64,000 nucleotides of DNA from Cantharellus purpuraceus (taxonomy: Eukaryota; Basidiomycota; Agaricomycetes; Cantharellales; Hydnaceae), in the NCBI GenBank assembly GCA_025174535.1, contig JALBUN010000045.1:3348001-3412000 (forward strand), written 5' to 3'. This document shows, in pieces, positions 22,723 to 34,456 of the stretch. The position numbers were made by a program, and so were the translations under genes. The first letter of the stretch is position 1; each line of letters starts with the position of its first letter. The notes beneath the pieces are model-generated. The model did no database searches and was not told where the DNA came from. It saw only the letters and a list, made by a program, of their open reading frames with translations.

Positions 22723-24470
22723 CACTGTGGGAAGTGGAACCACTGAAAACCCGTGGTATGAACCACTGAATTTCATATCTCAGTGGGTAGATCACTGAAA
22801 CAGCACCTACTGAAAAAAGCCACGGAATTTTAGGTGGTCGAGATTTCAGTGGTTGTGTTCACCGAAATTTCCCATGGGTAGGCTCTATGGTTTTCCATAC
22901 CTTACGCACTCCAGATCTCTCAGTGAATATCATTGAAATTACTGCGGTTTTTTTTTTCCTGAAATCTAGGCATTTTCTAATGTAAAAATATAGATGATTT
23001 TTCCCTTAAAAATTTCCAGAAGAAATCATTGAATGTGTGTGTTGGGCCTGGAAAATTTCCATGCAAGTGTCATGTAATCTCATTGTGCACTGTAGGAAAA
23101 GAAGGGGCTGATTTTCAGTGCCATTTACACTAGCACTCAGTTTCAGTACATATTCACACACGGTATCAGTGCTGTGAATTCATGGATGAGTCTAGATTCT
23201 AGAACAAGGTTATCTAACCGTTATTGGCTGAGTCCATTAATACACATCTATATTTCCACTGTGTCACTGTAACCCAGCTAGTCATCATTGTGAAAGCCTG
23301 ATGGGCAAGACATGCTGCCTAAGGTGGACGCAGGATGCAAAGGCTTGATCGGAAAGCCAGTCACTGCCGCAGCAACAGCTCTAGAGAAAAAGTGGAGGAA
23401 CGTTACTTGTGTGCTATCTGTCAACATTCACCACAGGACATTATTAAGCGTCTCTCAGATCCAAATTCTCCGCATCCGCTGCAGATGCCTCGCACCCAAT
23501 CTGAGAGGACTTGTATGTTGTGTAGTTCATGTTCGTGGAGTGAAATTAACATTGACGAAGCGCCAACTTCTCCACGCGTTTCTTCTCCCCTTGCAAGAGA
23601 ACATGTAAACACCTTTCCATCATCGCATCTGCATGCACGCAAAGCACGCAAACACTCCGTCGTATTTGATGATATCGCATCTCAGCCCGTTTCTCAGCCA
23701 AGTTCCTATCCTCCAACTGCCAACACTGCTTCTGCTTCTTCGTTCCAATTTTCTCTAGACCCTATCACGTGCTGGTGGAGTTCTGGCTGCTTCTGGAGCC
23801 ATGTAAGTCCACTGTATCATTGCGACTATGGGTGATGACGTGTGCTACTGCAAGGACGCTTGTAGAGCAATTCTTTACGAAACAGTACTATGGCACAGCG
23901 CTTCGCGATGCTCACGGTGCGGGCGGTTGGGGCACAAGCTTTTGCCGGGCCGCCTATCCCACTGTTGGAGAGGAAGAAGAACTTAGCGTTCCCCAGTAAG
24001 ATGCTTCCGCTGGCGCTGCATCAGCGGTATGCCACGGTAGAAGAACAGATGCGTGGCGAAGGGGGGGGAATCCAGCGACTCGTGCGGGTGGAGTAGGGGG
24101 GAGGTGGATGAGGGGATTCCAGAGGTGGTGTGGGAGCGGAGGCTGCATCTGGTGTTGACGTGAAATTCATAGATACAACCATGGGTTCGGTTCATACTGC
24201 CAATTCACTGTAATGTCGATAATAGTCTTTTGAATTTACATGATGATACGCCTGGAGATTACAGTGTGAACATTGAGATCCCATCCCGGCTCACTGAATC
24301 CTAATGGTCACACCCCTGAAACGCACTCACAGGTATGACCACTTTCCTTCTGAAACGGCCTCCGTGAGTTTGCCACTGAATTTCAGTGTTTTTCCCACTG
24401 GATACAATGATTCACTATTGAAATTTCAGTGGTTCGTACCACGAGTTTTCGGTGGTTCCACTTCCCAGTG
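22723..24470. mobile_element. Class II (TIR) transposon, probably non-autonomous, 1748 bp
   Basis: The ends are near-perfect inverted repeats over about 50 bp: the left starts CACTGTGGGAAGTGGAACCA and the right, reversed, CACTGGGAAGTGGAACCACC. Subterminal copies of CACTGAAA/TTTCAGTG recur within about 200 bp of each end. Flanks are AT runs (GCATATAT left, ATATATAT right), so an 8-bp target duplication is possible but ambiguous. Joining the flanks rebuilds the repeat seen at 4.2 kb. The interior has ORFs up to 166 aa (23,335-23,835, with CAIC and CMLCSSC cysteine pairs) but no recognisable transposase, so it was probably mobilised in trans. Superfamily is unresolved; a KDZ- or hAT-like group is a guess. 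Confidence 0.8.
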
Positions 24471-24570
24471 ATATATATCGTAGCTAGTCCCCAAGCATTC
24501 GAACGATACTCGAAAGGACTAACTTTCGACAAATGTCTTTGTGAATTAATAAGGATTAATGTCGTCGACC
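24471..24570. repeat. Dispersed repeat copy 2, right part
   Basis: Continues the match to about 4270-4350 (CTAGTCCCCAAGC, TTCGAACG) after the TIR element. It lies just beyond the 3' end of the GH3 gene. Confidence 0.6.
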
Positions 24571-24706
24571 GCTCATGTACATGGTTTCAACGGGGAGTTG
24601 GCAACTATGAATGTTATCAAGCCAGAAGCCTCATTGTTCAATTTTTTTTGAATACCAAAGCCAAACGAGGCTCCCATGCCCAGCTCAACAGGACTGACCC
24701 CGCTTC

Positions 24707-27700
24707 TCATTGTACTGTGAGCATGGTTTGAGCAAATACCTGTGCGCTGGACCCAATCTTTATTTGAAATTCCCCTTGCTCAACCACCCATGCATTTTGG
24801 AGCGTCCATACGGCGAGTTGTTCAGATAAAATCTCGATTGAAACTGTCTTCGATTGGCCAGCCCTTGGTGTAGAAGGAAACGTCAGGTTCGTTCGAGCGT
24901 AGAGCGTTATGGCCGCGGTGCTTACGGAATTGCCACTTTCTGGAATCCAACGAGGAATTGGTTGGGTGTAACTACAGAGCTGATAACGTCAGTGACATAA
25001 ACCTGCATTCGAAAGGGATGAGATAGAGACGCGGTCTGGCATTAGATTTCTACCTGAACAACCTCCTTGCCATCAACATTGCCCGTATTATGGACGGTAA
25101 CAGATACGTTAAAGTTCTCGTTTCTTCCGATAGTTGATTTTGATAATTGAAGGTCAGTACTATAGCATCCTGGTGGTTAGACTGGAAAGAAAGGTGAAGC
25201 TTGAAGGACAAACTAATTGAATGTAGTGTAACTGAGACCTTGACCAAAGCTCCATAGAGGAACCGGCGAATCGAGGACGTACTGATAATTAGGAGACACT
25301 ACATCAATTTCTGTATTTTAAGAGGGACAAAACATGCATACCTGATGACCGAAATGGAGTGTACCGTCATCTGCTATTGACCCAGGATCAATAGGTCGAC
25401 TGCCCTTAAGGTAATTGTAGAATGCAGGGGTGGTTCCAACGTTGCGAGGGAATGTGACTGGGAGCTTGCCTGCATCAAGGGCACTCGGTGAATGAAGCTA
25501 ACTGAAAAGTGAGAGGTAGAGCACACCAGAGGGATTCACATCCCCAAAGAGTATCTCCGCAATAGCTTTACCACCCTAGGAGGCAGATATGAGAGATCGC
25601 AACTATAACCACATACATCCATACCAGTTCACCGGGATAGAATTGCTGAAGTACAGCATCCGCATCTGAAACAACATTTGGCACACGTAAAATGAAGTGA
25701 CAGGGTGCTCACGGTCAGCAATCCACGGTTCAGCGATTGGCTTCCCCGAGACAAATACCACGACTAGGGGCTTTCCCGTTGCTTTTACTGCCTTAATGAG
25801 ATCGAGTTGCGCTCCAACGAGGCCCAAATCAGACAGATCAACGTGTTCTCCAGTAGTTGCATTTGTTCCAGGTGTCCATAGCAGAGTCTGGTCCAATGCT
25901 AGTATCCGAATTAGCTTAGGATTGAGTTCTTAACACTTAAAATGTGAATACGCACACCACGTCCCTACCATTATAACCGCGACATCAGATTTGGAAGCTG
26001 CAGAGACAGCCTCAGCAAACCCGGACTGGTCATTGGACCACAACTCGCATCCCTGTGCAAAATTTATAGTCACACCACTACCTGCAAGGGTCTGTTTGGC
26101 TCCGTCCAGCGGTGAAATCCCGTTCAGAGATGCGTTGAAGAAAACGTAATCGCCAAACTGAAAGAACCATTGTTGGTAGGAAAGCCCAGTGGAAACTCAA
26201 AATAGGAACATACTGTGACTCTATCCACTTGTGGCCCTATCAATGCAACAGAACCGCCAGTTTTCTTGAGGGGTAAGACATTATTCTGATTTTTTAGTAG
26301 AACAATAGTTTCTCTCTCCATGTCTTGCAATAATGAACGTGTTTCGTTTGTACGCAAAAAGGAACGCCAATCTTCGTAGGGGTAGGGGTCTGTGAAACAA
26401 GTTCACGTTCAGAATGACATAGATATAAAGCCCACACGATGGGAAAGACACTTACTCTCGAACAGCCCAAGTGTGAATTTTGTCCGCAGCATAGCTTTCA
26501 CAGTCTCGTCTAAGAACTTAACATCAACCGTCCCATTGCGAATTTGATCTGTGGGTCTGAGTGAATTGCAAGTTACCAACGGAGCGCTCGGTGACAAACC
26601 AGGGAGAGTGAGGTAGGTATACGTTCCGCCCCCCATCTCACCCGAGATACCGTTTTCCAGTGCAGACTTTGCCGCACACTCGCGGGTATCACAGGTACCA
26701 TGTGTATTGATTAGTAAGTCCACCTAATCCCGAATTCGACATTAGTAGGATGAAGGTGATACAGGCGTAACTAACCGAGCTGTATTGGATAAAGTGGTAT
26801 GAAAATGAGACGTATTTATGTTATCTGCATAGGCAGCACTCACCCAGCATCTGAAAGTTTCATCAGAGTGAATCTCTGAATGCATGCGTATCCTGCTCAC
26901 CAGAAGTCACCCAGTATTGATATCCCCATTCGGATCGTAGCTACAATAGAATTAGTCATTCATTCACGAACTGCTTTTAATGTAAACGTACGATATCGGT
27001 CAACAGATCTGTAGGAACCCTCGTAAGTAAAGTCATGAACATTCATGCAGAGAAATACGCACGCTTGTTAGAGATTGCAGGAATGCCATCGTACGAGGAG
27101 TAGGCAGTCATGATGGATAACGATTGGATGCAAGCTCTGTTGAACGGTTTCAAGTAGACAGTTCGCAGTTCACGCTCGCCGCCAGTAACCTGTGCAATAT
27201 TCCTATTCCCGGTTAGTCAACACAATAGGAATGTAAAGAATCGGAGATGACACGTACAATCCACCTTGTGGGGAGCCGAATGCAGCGAAATGTTTGCAGG
27301 TCGCTGCCATGCGTGCAGTAGCGGTGGACGAGACGTTACGACGTCTTCCACTTTGAAGTCCAGTCACGAATGCATGTCCCATTTCTCCTGTCCTGTTGAT
27401 ATGGCCAAAGGTAAGTCTCGCGGGTAAGGTCTATTTTCTGCATTACTGACAAGAACGGGTCCTCTCCAAAGTTTTCTTCTACACGGCCCCAACGTAACTC
27501 CCTGGACAAATCCAGGACTGGAGCGAACATTTGGCTATGTCAACCATGTCAGAGATGAATATTTTAAGGTAAAACGATCTATGCGCATACCTGATACCGA
27601 GACCTTCTGCCTCGTTGGCAAATGTTGCAGCAGCTTGCTGAAGAAGATCGGTGTTGAATGAACTGGCGAGAGCGATGGGCGAAGGCCAGGTCGTGCCGTT

Positions 27701-28403
27701 GTTTGTGAAGCCGTGAAGACCTGTGACAATGTATGAGGTGTCTCAGAGGAGGATACATGAAGCGATGCAAGATGCGAACCCTCTGATTGTATAATGGCAG
27801 GGATTCCCAGCGTGGTGTTTTCCATGAGGTATTTCTGTCCGACAGTGACTCCGAACCTTCAAGCATAGGTTAGGACAACTCCTTGCACGATACATCTCAG
27901 GGACTTACACAAACTTGTCCCATGGCATTAAATAACCACCTTGATATTCCATTAGTTGTTGCGGTAAAGAACACCACACAAACATACTACGAACCCCAAA
28001 TGGATCCTCCTTTGAGCCTCATCATTTCCTCCTAATTCTCTGATGTTAGATGATGTTACTTCTAAGGAAAATTAGCAAACTAACCAGCCCGGTTTGGTTG
28101 AATGTCAAGGTATCGTCCAACGGATCCGTCAGATTCATCCATCCGTTAAGGTCACCTTGAATACTAAAAGAGGAAATTTTACACCCATGAGTGACAATGC
28201 GCTTCAAGTGTCAATAAATGTGTGACTGACATCTGCGCCACCTTCTCCTCGATCGTCATTCGTCCCAACAGATCATTCACCCGGTCCTCAATCTTGGCAT
28301 TTGGGTCCTTATACAGCGGCCTCGAATGATCCGCAGCGCCCCACGCGTGTAGAGGAATAAATACCAACGCCGTGAAACAGACGGCAGATCGCAAAGTAAG
28401 CAT
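24707..28403 (-). CDS. Secreted glycoside hydrolase family 3 (beta-glucosidase/beta-xylosidase type)
   Basis: Twenty-four exons rebuild an open 803-aa protein: 28403-28231, 28163-28085, 28031-27995, 27939-27909, 27856-27780, 27720-27591, 27534-27451, 27392-27258, 27202-27063, 27008-26992, 26940-26901, 26850-26844, 26779-26776, 26723-26456, 26389-26214, 26157-25956, 25898-25713, 25665-25625, 25575-25527, 25469-25342, 25281-25214, 25159-25054, 25002-24926, 24863-24707. Introns are 47-67 nt GT-AG. Residues 1-22 are a signal peptide. The N-terminal barrel has RWGRVEENFGEDPF (190-203), Lys237-His238 and the TSDAG nucleophile motif (Asp315). The second domain carries ERETIVLLKNQNNVLPL and the last ~130 residues form the FnIII-like domain. 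It releases terminal sugars from plant-wall glucans or xylans; glucose versus xylose preference cannot be decided. Exons of 17, 7 and 4 nt surround the active-site codon. Confidence 0.88.
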
Positions 28404-28502
28404 GGCACACCACGACAGCTCGATAAATGTGACGGTAATTCTAGCACTTTTATATTAAAGATCAAGTCTATTTGAGCAACGGGCAGGCTAGCAGCCAGCG
28501 TT

Positions 28503-28777
28503 TCAGACTATCACCAGTCTAGGATACTTCCCGATGAATATGGTCACATGAAGAACGGTGATCTGGTATGCCAGTGTGCTCGTGAAGACGGGACGGGACG
28601 TATGGGGCGGACCGGCACTCCGCGCTGTGCGTCCACCGAGATATACCCTTGCCAGAAGCAACGCGTCGCCCACTAGGGCGTAAAAGGCCAGCCATGCACC
28701 TTCCTGAGGGATACAATGAATGTGCTATGTTACACCTATGAATGTGTTTGGACCTGGTATGTGGGATCAATCGACAT
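28503..28777 (-). CDS. Possible small membrane protein or C-terminal exon of one
   Basis: A 201-nt exon (28703-28503) has two hydrophobic stretches (AWLAFYALVGDALLLARVYL and TLAYQITVLHVTIFIG) and ends in TGA. An upstream mini-exon 28777-28754 (ATG start, phase 0, GT-AG intron of 50 nt with a weak GTCCAA donor) would make a 74-aa protein. I do not recognise it, and it could instead be the last exon of a longer gene extending toward 29.3 kb. Its end is 100 bp upstream of the GH3 start codon, same strand. Confidence 0.3.
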
Positions 28778-31369
28778 GAATTGTGAGTATGCAGATAATT
28801 TCACCTGATGTTGGATACCCCGCCAGAGAAGTGATACATTGGCTCATACGCTGAATCCTCGGTACGGCCATGTGTTGTCACTGGCATGGATCACGAGACG
28901 TGACATGTCGCGTGACACTGGCTGGATGACATGGATGAATGCAACGTATGAAGGGTATGCATAGCGTACCTGACTGTGCAACCATTGGAATAGACAACTT
29001 CGGTTTTCTTGCGATGCAAAAAAGTGTACAAGGAGGGCCGGAGGGTACACGTGCCAGTGCACCCGAGTCCAGTCGATGCTCCGAGTGAGATACAAGCGAC
29101 ATCATGGCGCAAACCTGTGATTAACCTGGACGTCCGTCCAGAGGATGTGCCCAGTTTGATCGCAACCCACATCTCCATGGTCCGAACAGTCCCAGCACAT
29201 CCAATTCAATCTTCTCACTACGCCGAGTATCTTGACAACATTGGAAGACCTTGTCGAGAAAGGTAGAATGAGGTGATGCCGTGATGATGGGCCTCCTAAT
29301 CAATTGGGTGGGTACCTGAATCCTGCGCCCAGGCAAAAATCAGCACGAGCGCGATCCATCGAAACGCGGAACATGGGAGGGTAAGTATGATGCTTTGAGA
29401 CTTACACACAATTTCATAACAGTACATTTAATTCCAGCCACACGCATAGCATTCGCGTCGGAGAAGAAATGATGACGAACAACAAGGCACCTTGGGACAC
29501 ATTCGTACATCTTGACTACGCATAGCAATAAAATTGGACAGCTCTTTTTGCCTCGTTGTACTAGATGTTGGTAAGATGGAGTAGGCTGTATGTGAGGATT
29601 ACGAACACATATGCCAGTGTTACCATGCTACAAGTATCCACCGTGAGCGTCGAGTAACTCGACGCTGTGACATTGTGACATTGTCACGACGCACGTTACA
29701 CCAAGCGACTTGGGTTGACTCTTTGCTATAGCAATAATTCTGGTTATGAATCCACGCGACCTACCCTGCGTCACATCCGGCCCATCTTTCGATTGGTGAT
29801 CGGCACTCTGCACAAACGGAGTTGTGGATCACTGCCCTTGGGAACGGACGCGCATCCACAGCGCTACTTGACGCGCCACACTCGAGGGCGGCTGAACTCA
29901 ACTGCCATGGCCGCGCGGGTCACCGATGTGTCAGGAATGAATAGTGATGCTACGAGAAGATGCACCAATGCTATGAGAGGGAAACGTGGATATCACGAAC
30001 AGAAGCACTGATGCCATCCGCCAAGTCGGTGATACCGCGGTAGAGGCGTTGTCACGGCACCTCCCTATGGACAGGTCGCTGCGATGGAATGCGTCACCGG
30101 CAGGAGTCCGACTGGGCGTGAGTTTGGCCCATGTGGATGGACAACAAACACCCTTGGGAGGAAACGACGCTCCCACGCTATTCGCTGGTGGAAAAGGGCA
30201 CAGACGGCTCTGGCAAGCCGCAGAAAGATGGTCTCCACTCTGACTCGGAACTGAGGTGGATGAGCTAGTGGGGGTGTGTGAAGGGTCGAGAGTGTTCGGC
30301 CGGATTGGCAGCGTCGCAATGCTTGATGCGCCTTTGACGCCCTCGACGCCCTCGACACTGTAGGATCATCATGCGGAGATGGTGTTGCTGGCCACGGTTC
30401 GAGGAGGGGATCGATGGCCTTGGAGTTTCCTTCGAACGACTCAATCAAGTCTTTTATTTCCGGAGTGCATGTAATTTCATGAGCGTTCCGTTTTCAAATG
30501 AAAAACATCCGCACATCCTCTCTTCATATATAGCGCACCACCCGTCTGGTTCGCCGCGGTTCGAAGAGAGCATCGATGGCCTTTCATGGCCCTAATTAGA
30601 GTGTGCATGTTTATAACTTTTAACTGCACTCTCAGTTTTGTAAATAACGCTCGAGTATGCACAATAAAATGTCCGCCCCACCCTCCGAGCTGCTACTTTT
30701 CTAGCAATAGCAAGGGACGAAGCCTTGATCGACGTTTGAAATCCTGTTATCGGGATTCATCTTGCTGAATTTAGCCGCTCTTGAATGATCGCACGTGGCC
30801 CGACTCTATATAACCCTACAGGTAAGAGCGGAATCTGTAGCTCGCATACAAGCATGAGACATGGGGGGGTATAACGAGCATTCACAAGCAAACCTGCGAG
30901 TCTACATATGCGCAAAGAGGTATTATGATACATACGGCAGTCCATGGGTCAGATAGATGAGAAACAGAGCAAACATCGAGAGCGGGAGCGGGAGTCCGGA
31001 GGAGAGAGATTAGGGATAGAGTCACGAATTAGGGGGACGGGATAGATATCGATACGGATAAGAAAACGAAGAACGAATAGCGTCATCGATACAGTTGGGC
31101 GGGTGCTAGGGCAGAGCTGCGATATAATGGGAGTGAGATGATGTGAGCCATAAAGTTCCTGGAGGTGAGACAATCTGGAAGGAGGAGGGACGGTAGACAG
31201 CAAGCCGAAACAAAATAACGGAATATATAGAGCGCGTGAGGGTCCATTAGTCGCGCGACAAACCATGGATTAGGCAACACAATGCCGGTTATTATCATAT
31301 GGGTGGTGAGTGTTGGGAGGTTATCGTATGGATTGCTGGTCCAGAGCTAGGGCTATCCCCGTGGACGTA
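28778..31369. other. No gene assigned
   Basis: Several minus-strand ORFs (28,844-29,095; 28,891-29,178; 30,065-30,448) are open but could not be joined into a recognisable protein. A short imperfect duplication (GGTTCGA..GATCGATGGCC type) occurs at about 30,398 and 30,552. The last 400 bases are the 3' flank of the minus zinc-finger gene. Confidence 0.4.
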
Positions 31370-32863
31370 TCAAGACGTTCGCGAGTCGTGACGTGACCCA
31401 CTGGCGCGGTGGGAGCCTCCTCTCCCCCTGGCTGGTGTTGTACGCCTTCTGTGGGACCCAGTACTGGACCCCACAACCGGGTCAGTCCACTCATACTCTG
31501 CTTGAGAAGAACGGGAAAAGACGCTGGGAAAAGGCGCCGGGAAACCAGCGGAAGTGACCACGGCGTTGGTCACGTAGGGCTCTTCTTCCGTCAACTGGTC
31601 CACATCCATCTCCCCTTCTCCGGACCCGGACCCAGACGCTTCAGAGGACCCAAACGGGTCCTGTTCGTGGGTGTGGGAGCGTTCGAGCTCGTCTTGGTCC
31701 TGCTCGTGCGTGTACTCCGGCGCGGGCTCAGATGCGTGGGTGTGCCCAGGCTCGTGCGCAGATCCAGACTGGTGCGTGTGCTTGCGCAGGTGTCGTCGCA
31801 TGTTGGACACGACGCTGAATGTTTTGGTGCACCCCGGGTAGGAGCAGGCATGGGGACGGGAGCCCGTGTGCACGGTTTGGTGGGTCTGTGAGGGAGAGCG
31901 CTAGTGTCAGCCAGGAAAGACGATGGGGCAGTGGAGTGGGGATGGAAGAATGCCCAAAAAAAATTGTACATGACGCAGTGAAAAGAGTAACACGCGCACG
32001 ACATTATTCACGCATGAACTGCCGACTGGGCGAAACTTCATCTGGAGAGAATGCAAAGCAGTACAACGGAGAGAGGGAATCACCTTGAGGCTGCTTGGCC
32101 TATTGAAGCGTTTTTTGCAAATGTCACACACGTGCCGCTTCTCCCACTGGGCACGAAGTTCTGCTGTGGAGGCGGCAGTTGGGACAGAGGAGCTAGCACC
32201 GAATGCGGCAGGCGCAGCCGCAGTACGGGAGCGGCGAGGGATCGAAGGGCCGGTGATGAGCTCGCCGGAAGGAGAGGGCCGGAGGACGTGTTGTGCCGAG
32301 TAGGGGGGTGCCGAGTAAGGGGGCTGGGGGACAGTGGTGCGGATGATGCGGTCAACGGATGGGAATGGGGGTGCGGGTTGGGCGGGCGAGGTCAACGGCG
32401 GCGCGGAGTGCGGGGTATGTGGGTGCGGGGACGTGTGTGGGGCTGGCCGCGGGGACAGGGTGAGGAAGCCGGACCGTGAGCGGAGTGATGTCAAGGACGG
32501 TGGTGACACGACTGTGTCTGCATCCGCGTCTCTGGCGGAGAAATTGGTCGGTGTGATGGGAGGGGCCAAATGTGACGGAGACCTCGGCGTGTAACGTGCG
32601 CCGTTGTAGGAGGGATTGTCGGGACCGACGCTCGGACTGGGATCGGAAGCCGAGCTGGGCGATACCCGCCACATATCCTCGGGGTCGTGGTTCCGCGGCT
32701 CGTGCGGTGTGGGGAGGTCGAGCTGGGGACCGAGGACGGCGCGGAGGGACGGGAGCTGGCGGGAGGAGGTGGCTGGGTGGTGGGACGTACGTGTGCTGTC
32801 CGTATTGCCCGTCAACGTGCGCGCTGTGCTGGATGGCCCTGGTACCGACGTGACCGGAGGCAT
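31370..32863 (-). CDS. C2H2 zinc-finger transcription factor (paralogue A)
   Basis: Two exons, 32863-32084 and 31885-31370, with a 198-nt GT-AG intron in phase 0, give 431 aa. The start at 32863 is the first in-frame ATG. An N-terminal LPSLRAVLGPQLD motif near residue 37 is followed by a Pro/Ser/Thr-rich region, then two zinc fingers: C246-x2-C249-x12-H262-x3-H266 and C274-x4-C279-x12-H292-x3-H296, joined by HTGSRPHAC. The intron falls between the first finger's RPSSLK and its first His. The C-terminal tail is His/Glu/Ser-rich. Likely nuclear and DNA-binding; targets unknown. Its divergent neighbour at 33357-34456 has the same motif, finger pair and intron position, so the two are duplicates. 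Confidence 0.85.
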
Positions 32864-33356
32864 GATGGAGAGTGAAGAGGAATGTACAGCCGACTGCAGG
32901 GACGCAGAGGCGGAGGCGGACAAAGAACATGTAGGGGATGCGAGGGAGGGGATGGTTATAAGGGTTGGGCGCCGTCTCCGTGTCGTTCAGGCGACGTGTT
33001 CGTCGTCGGGGAACAGCCCCTCGTCGTCGTTACGCATGGCACCGATCGATCAGGGCAGGATCGTCGTTCCTGCCTCTTCCGCACATTACATAATACATCA
33101 GCAACGGGCACGCGAGGTCAGGGTCCCCGGATCACTTGCTCGGCAACCATCAGCGTCCACTCCGCCGCCACGCGCCCCAGCCGCCCTGCTCTGCTAGGCT
33201 ACGCTAGTGCCCGGGCAACGTCACCATCCTTGTTATGCAGATCCATTCCCCTTCTGGCGTCTATCCCGAGTTATAATCCACCTCGTCCCCCCCCTCTTTT
33301 TGCATCCGCTCTCAATTTCCTCTCATCCCACGTGTCTCATTAATCAATTCTCCTTA
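32864..33356. promoter_or_regulatory. Bidirectional promoter between paralogous zinc-finger genes
   Basis: 493 bp separate the two divergent start codons. The segment is GC-rich toward paralogue A and pyrimidine-rich toward paralogue B, with no sizeable ORF of its own beyond shadows of the flanking genes. No single TATA box is convincing. Role inferred from gene layout. Confidence 0.5.
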
Positions 33357-34456
33357 ATGTCCTCTTCCCGCCAATACTATAAATCCTCGGGGTCCTCTAG
33401 CGATGCCCTCCCCCCCATTCGCGATGTCCTAGGCGGTACGCGCTCCCCCCATCATTTTTCCGTCACGTTCTGACACGCTCCACATGGACAGACGAGCTCG
33501 ATCACCCGCCGCGCAGAGATAACGCGTACTCTTTCGACGCCGTCAACCGTGCCCTGCCTGACACCTCCACCAGCGCCCGAGCTCGCGTACGTCACTCTGC
33601 ACGTGTCCTGTGTTGATTACACGCTGACATGACATGAAGCAGAGCACGTGGCCTCAGACAACCGGCACCACCCTTCCGCCCATCCATCATTCCCGCACAC
33701 CAGGAGGCTATGCAAGCGCCGGTCCCGCAACACCTACATACACCTCCTCCTCTTCCCGCCACTCGTCCCAGCACCCGTCCCAGTACTCCTCCCACGCCCA
33801 GTACCCCGCCCACTCCTCGCACGCGTCCTCGTCATCTCACAGTCAGCAGCCCCCCGCGCCGTACTCCTTCGATGTCTTCCGCCCCTCGTCTTCCGGCCTT
33901 GTGCACGCCTCGTCGTCTTCTCGCTCGCAAGGCATCCTCCGCACCACGCGTGTCGATGCAGGAAGGCGCCAGGGGTCATCGTCTCAAGCCCATGGCGACG
34001 ACGGTGACGATGGCGAAGACGACGGCGAAGGCAGCAAACGGTATGCCTGTGAGCGGTGCGGCAAGAGATTTGGAAGGCCGTCCAGCCTGAAGGTAGGCGC
34101 ATTATTCGTCCGCCTATTGGTCTGCGATGCTAATGAACATGCAGACGCACGAGGTGGTCCACTCTGACGAAAAACGTACGCATTACTTTGCCACTTTAAT
34201 GCGTCAGCTGATTGCCTTTCCAGCATACGAGTGCACCTATCCTGGCTGCGGAAAGACCTTCACCGTTGCCTCTAACATGCGACGCCACTATCGCAAGACG
34301 CACGAAGCCTCCACCTCCACCAGCAGGGGCGGCGGAAGTGGTAGTGGCGACGACGATGAGGAGTATGGAGGCGGGTACGGAGGTGGGTATGGGGCTTCGT
34401 ATGGAGGCGGGCAGAGCTCCACGTCCCGCTTCTATTCGTCCTCCAGTAGGCGGTAA
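33357..34456 (+). CDS. C2H2 zinc-finger transcription factor (paralogue B)
   Basis: Five exons, 33357-33435, 33492-33586, 33643-34092, 34145-34175 and 34224-34456 (GT-AG introns of 56, 56, 52 and 48 nt), encode 295 aa. The N-terminus has LPPIRDVLGDELDHP, matching LPSLRAVLGPQLDLP of paralogue A. A Ser/His/Pro-rich middle leads to two fingers: C194-x2-C197-x12-H210-x3-H214 and C222-x4-C227-x12-H240-x4-H245, with a SDEKPYEC linker. The intron after RPSSLK is at the identical place to paralogue A; B has an extra intron in the linker codon. The tail is Gly/Tyr-rich (GGGYGGGYG). Probably a sequence-specific nuclear regulator. Confidence 0.87.

Noticed and set aside
32051..33343. Several long plus-strand ORFs (up to 193 aa)
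   Set aside because: They are shadows of the GC-rich minus-strand zinc-finger gene and its promoter; Gly/Arg-rich composition is the mirror of Pro/Ser codons.
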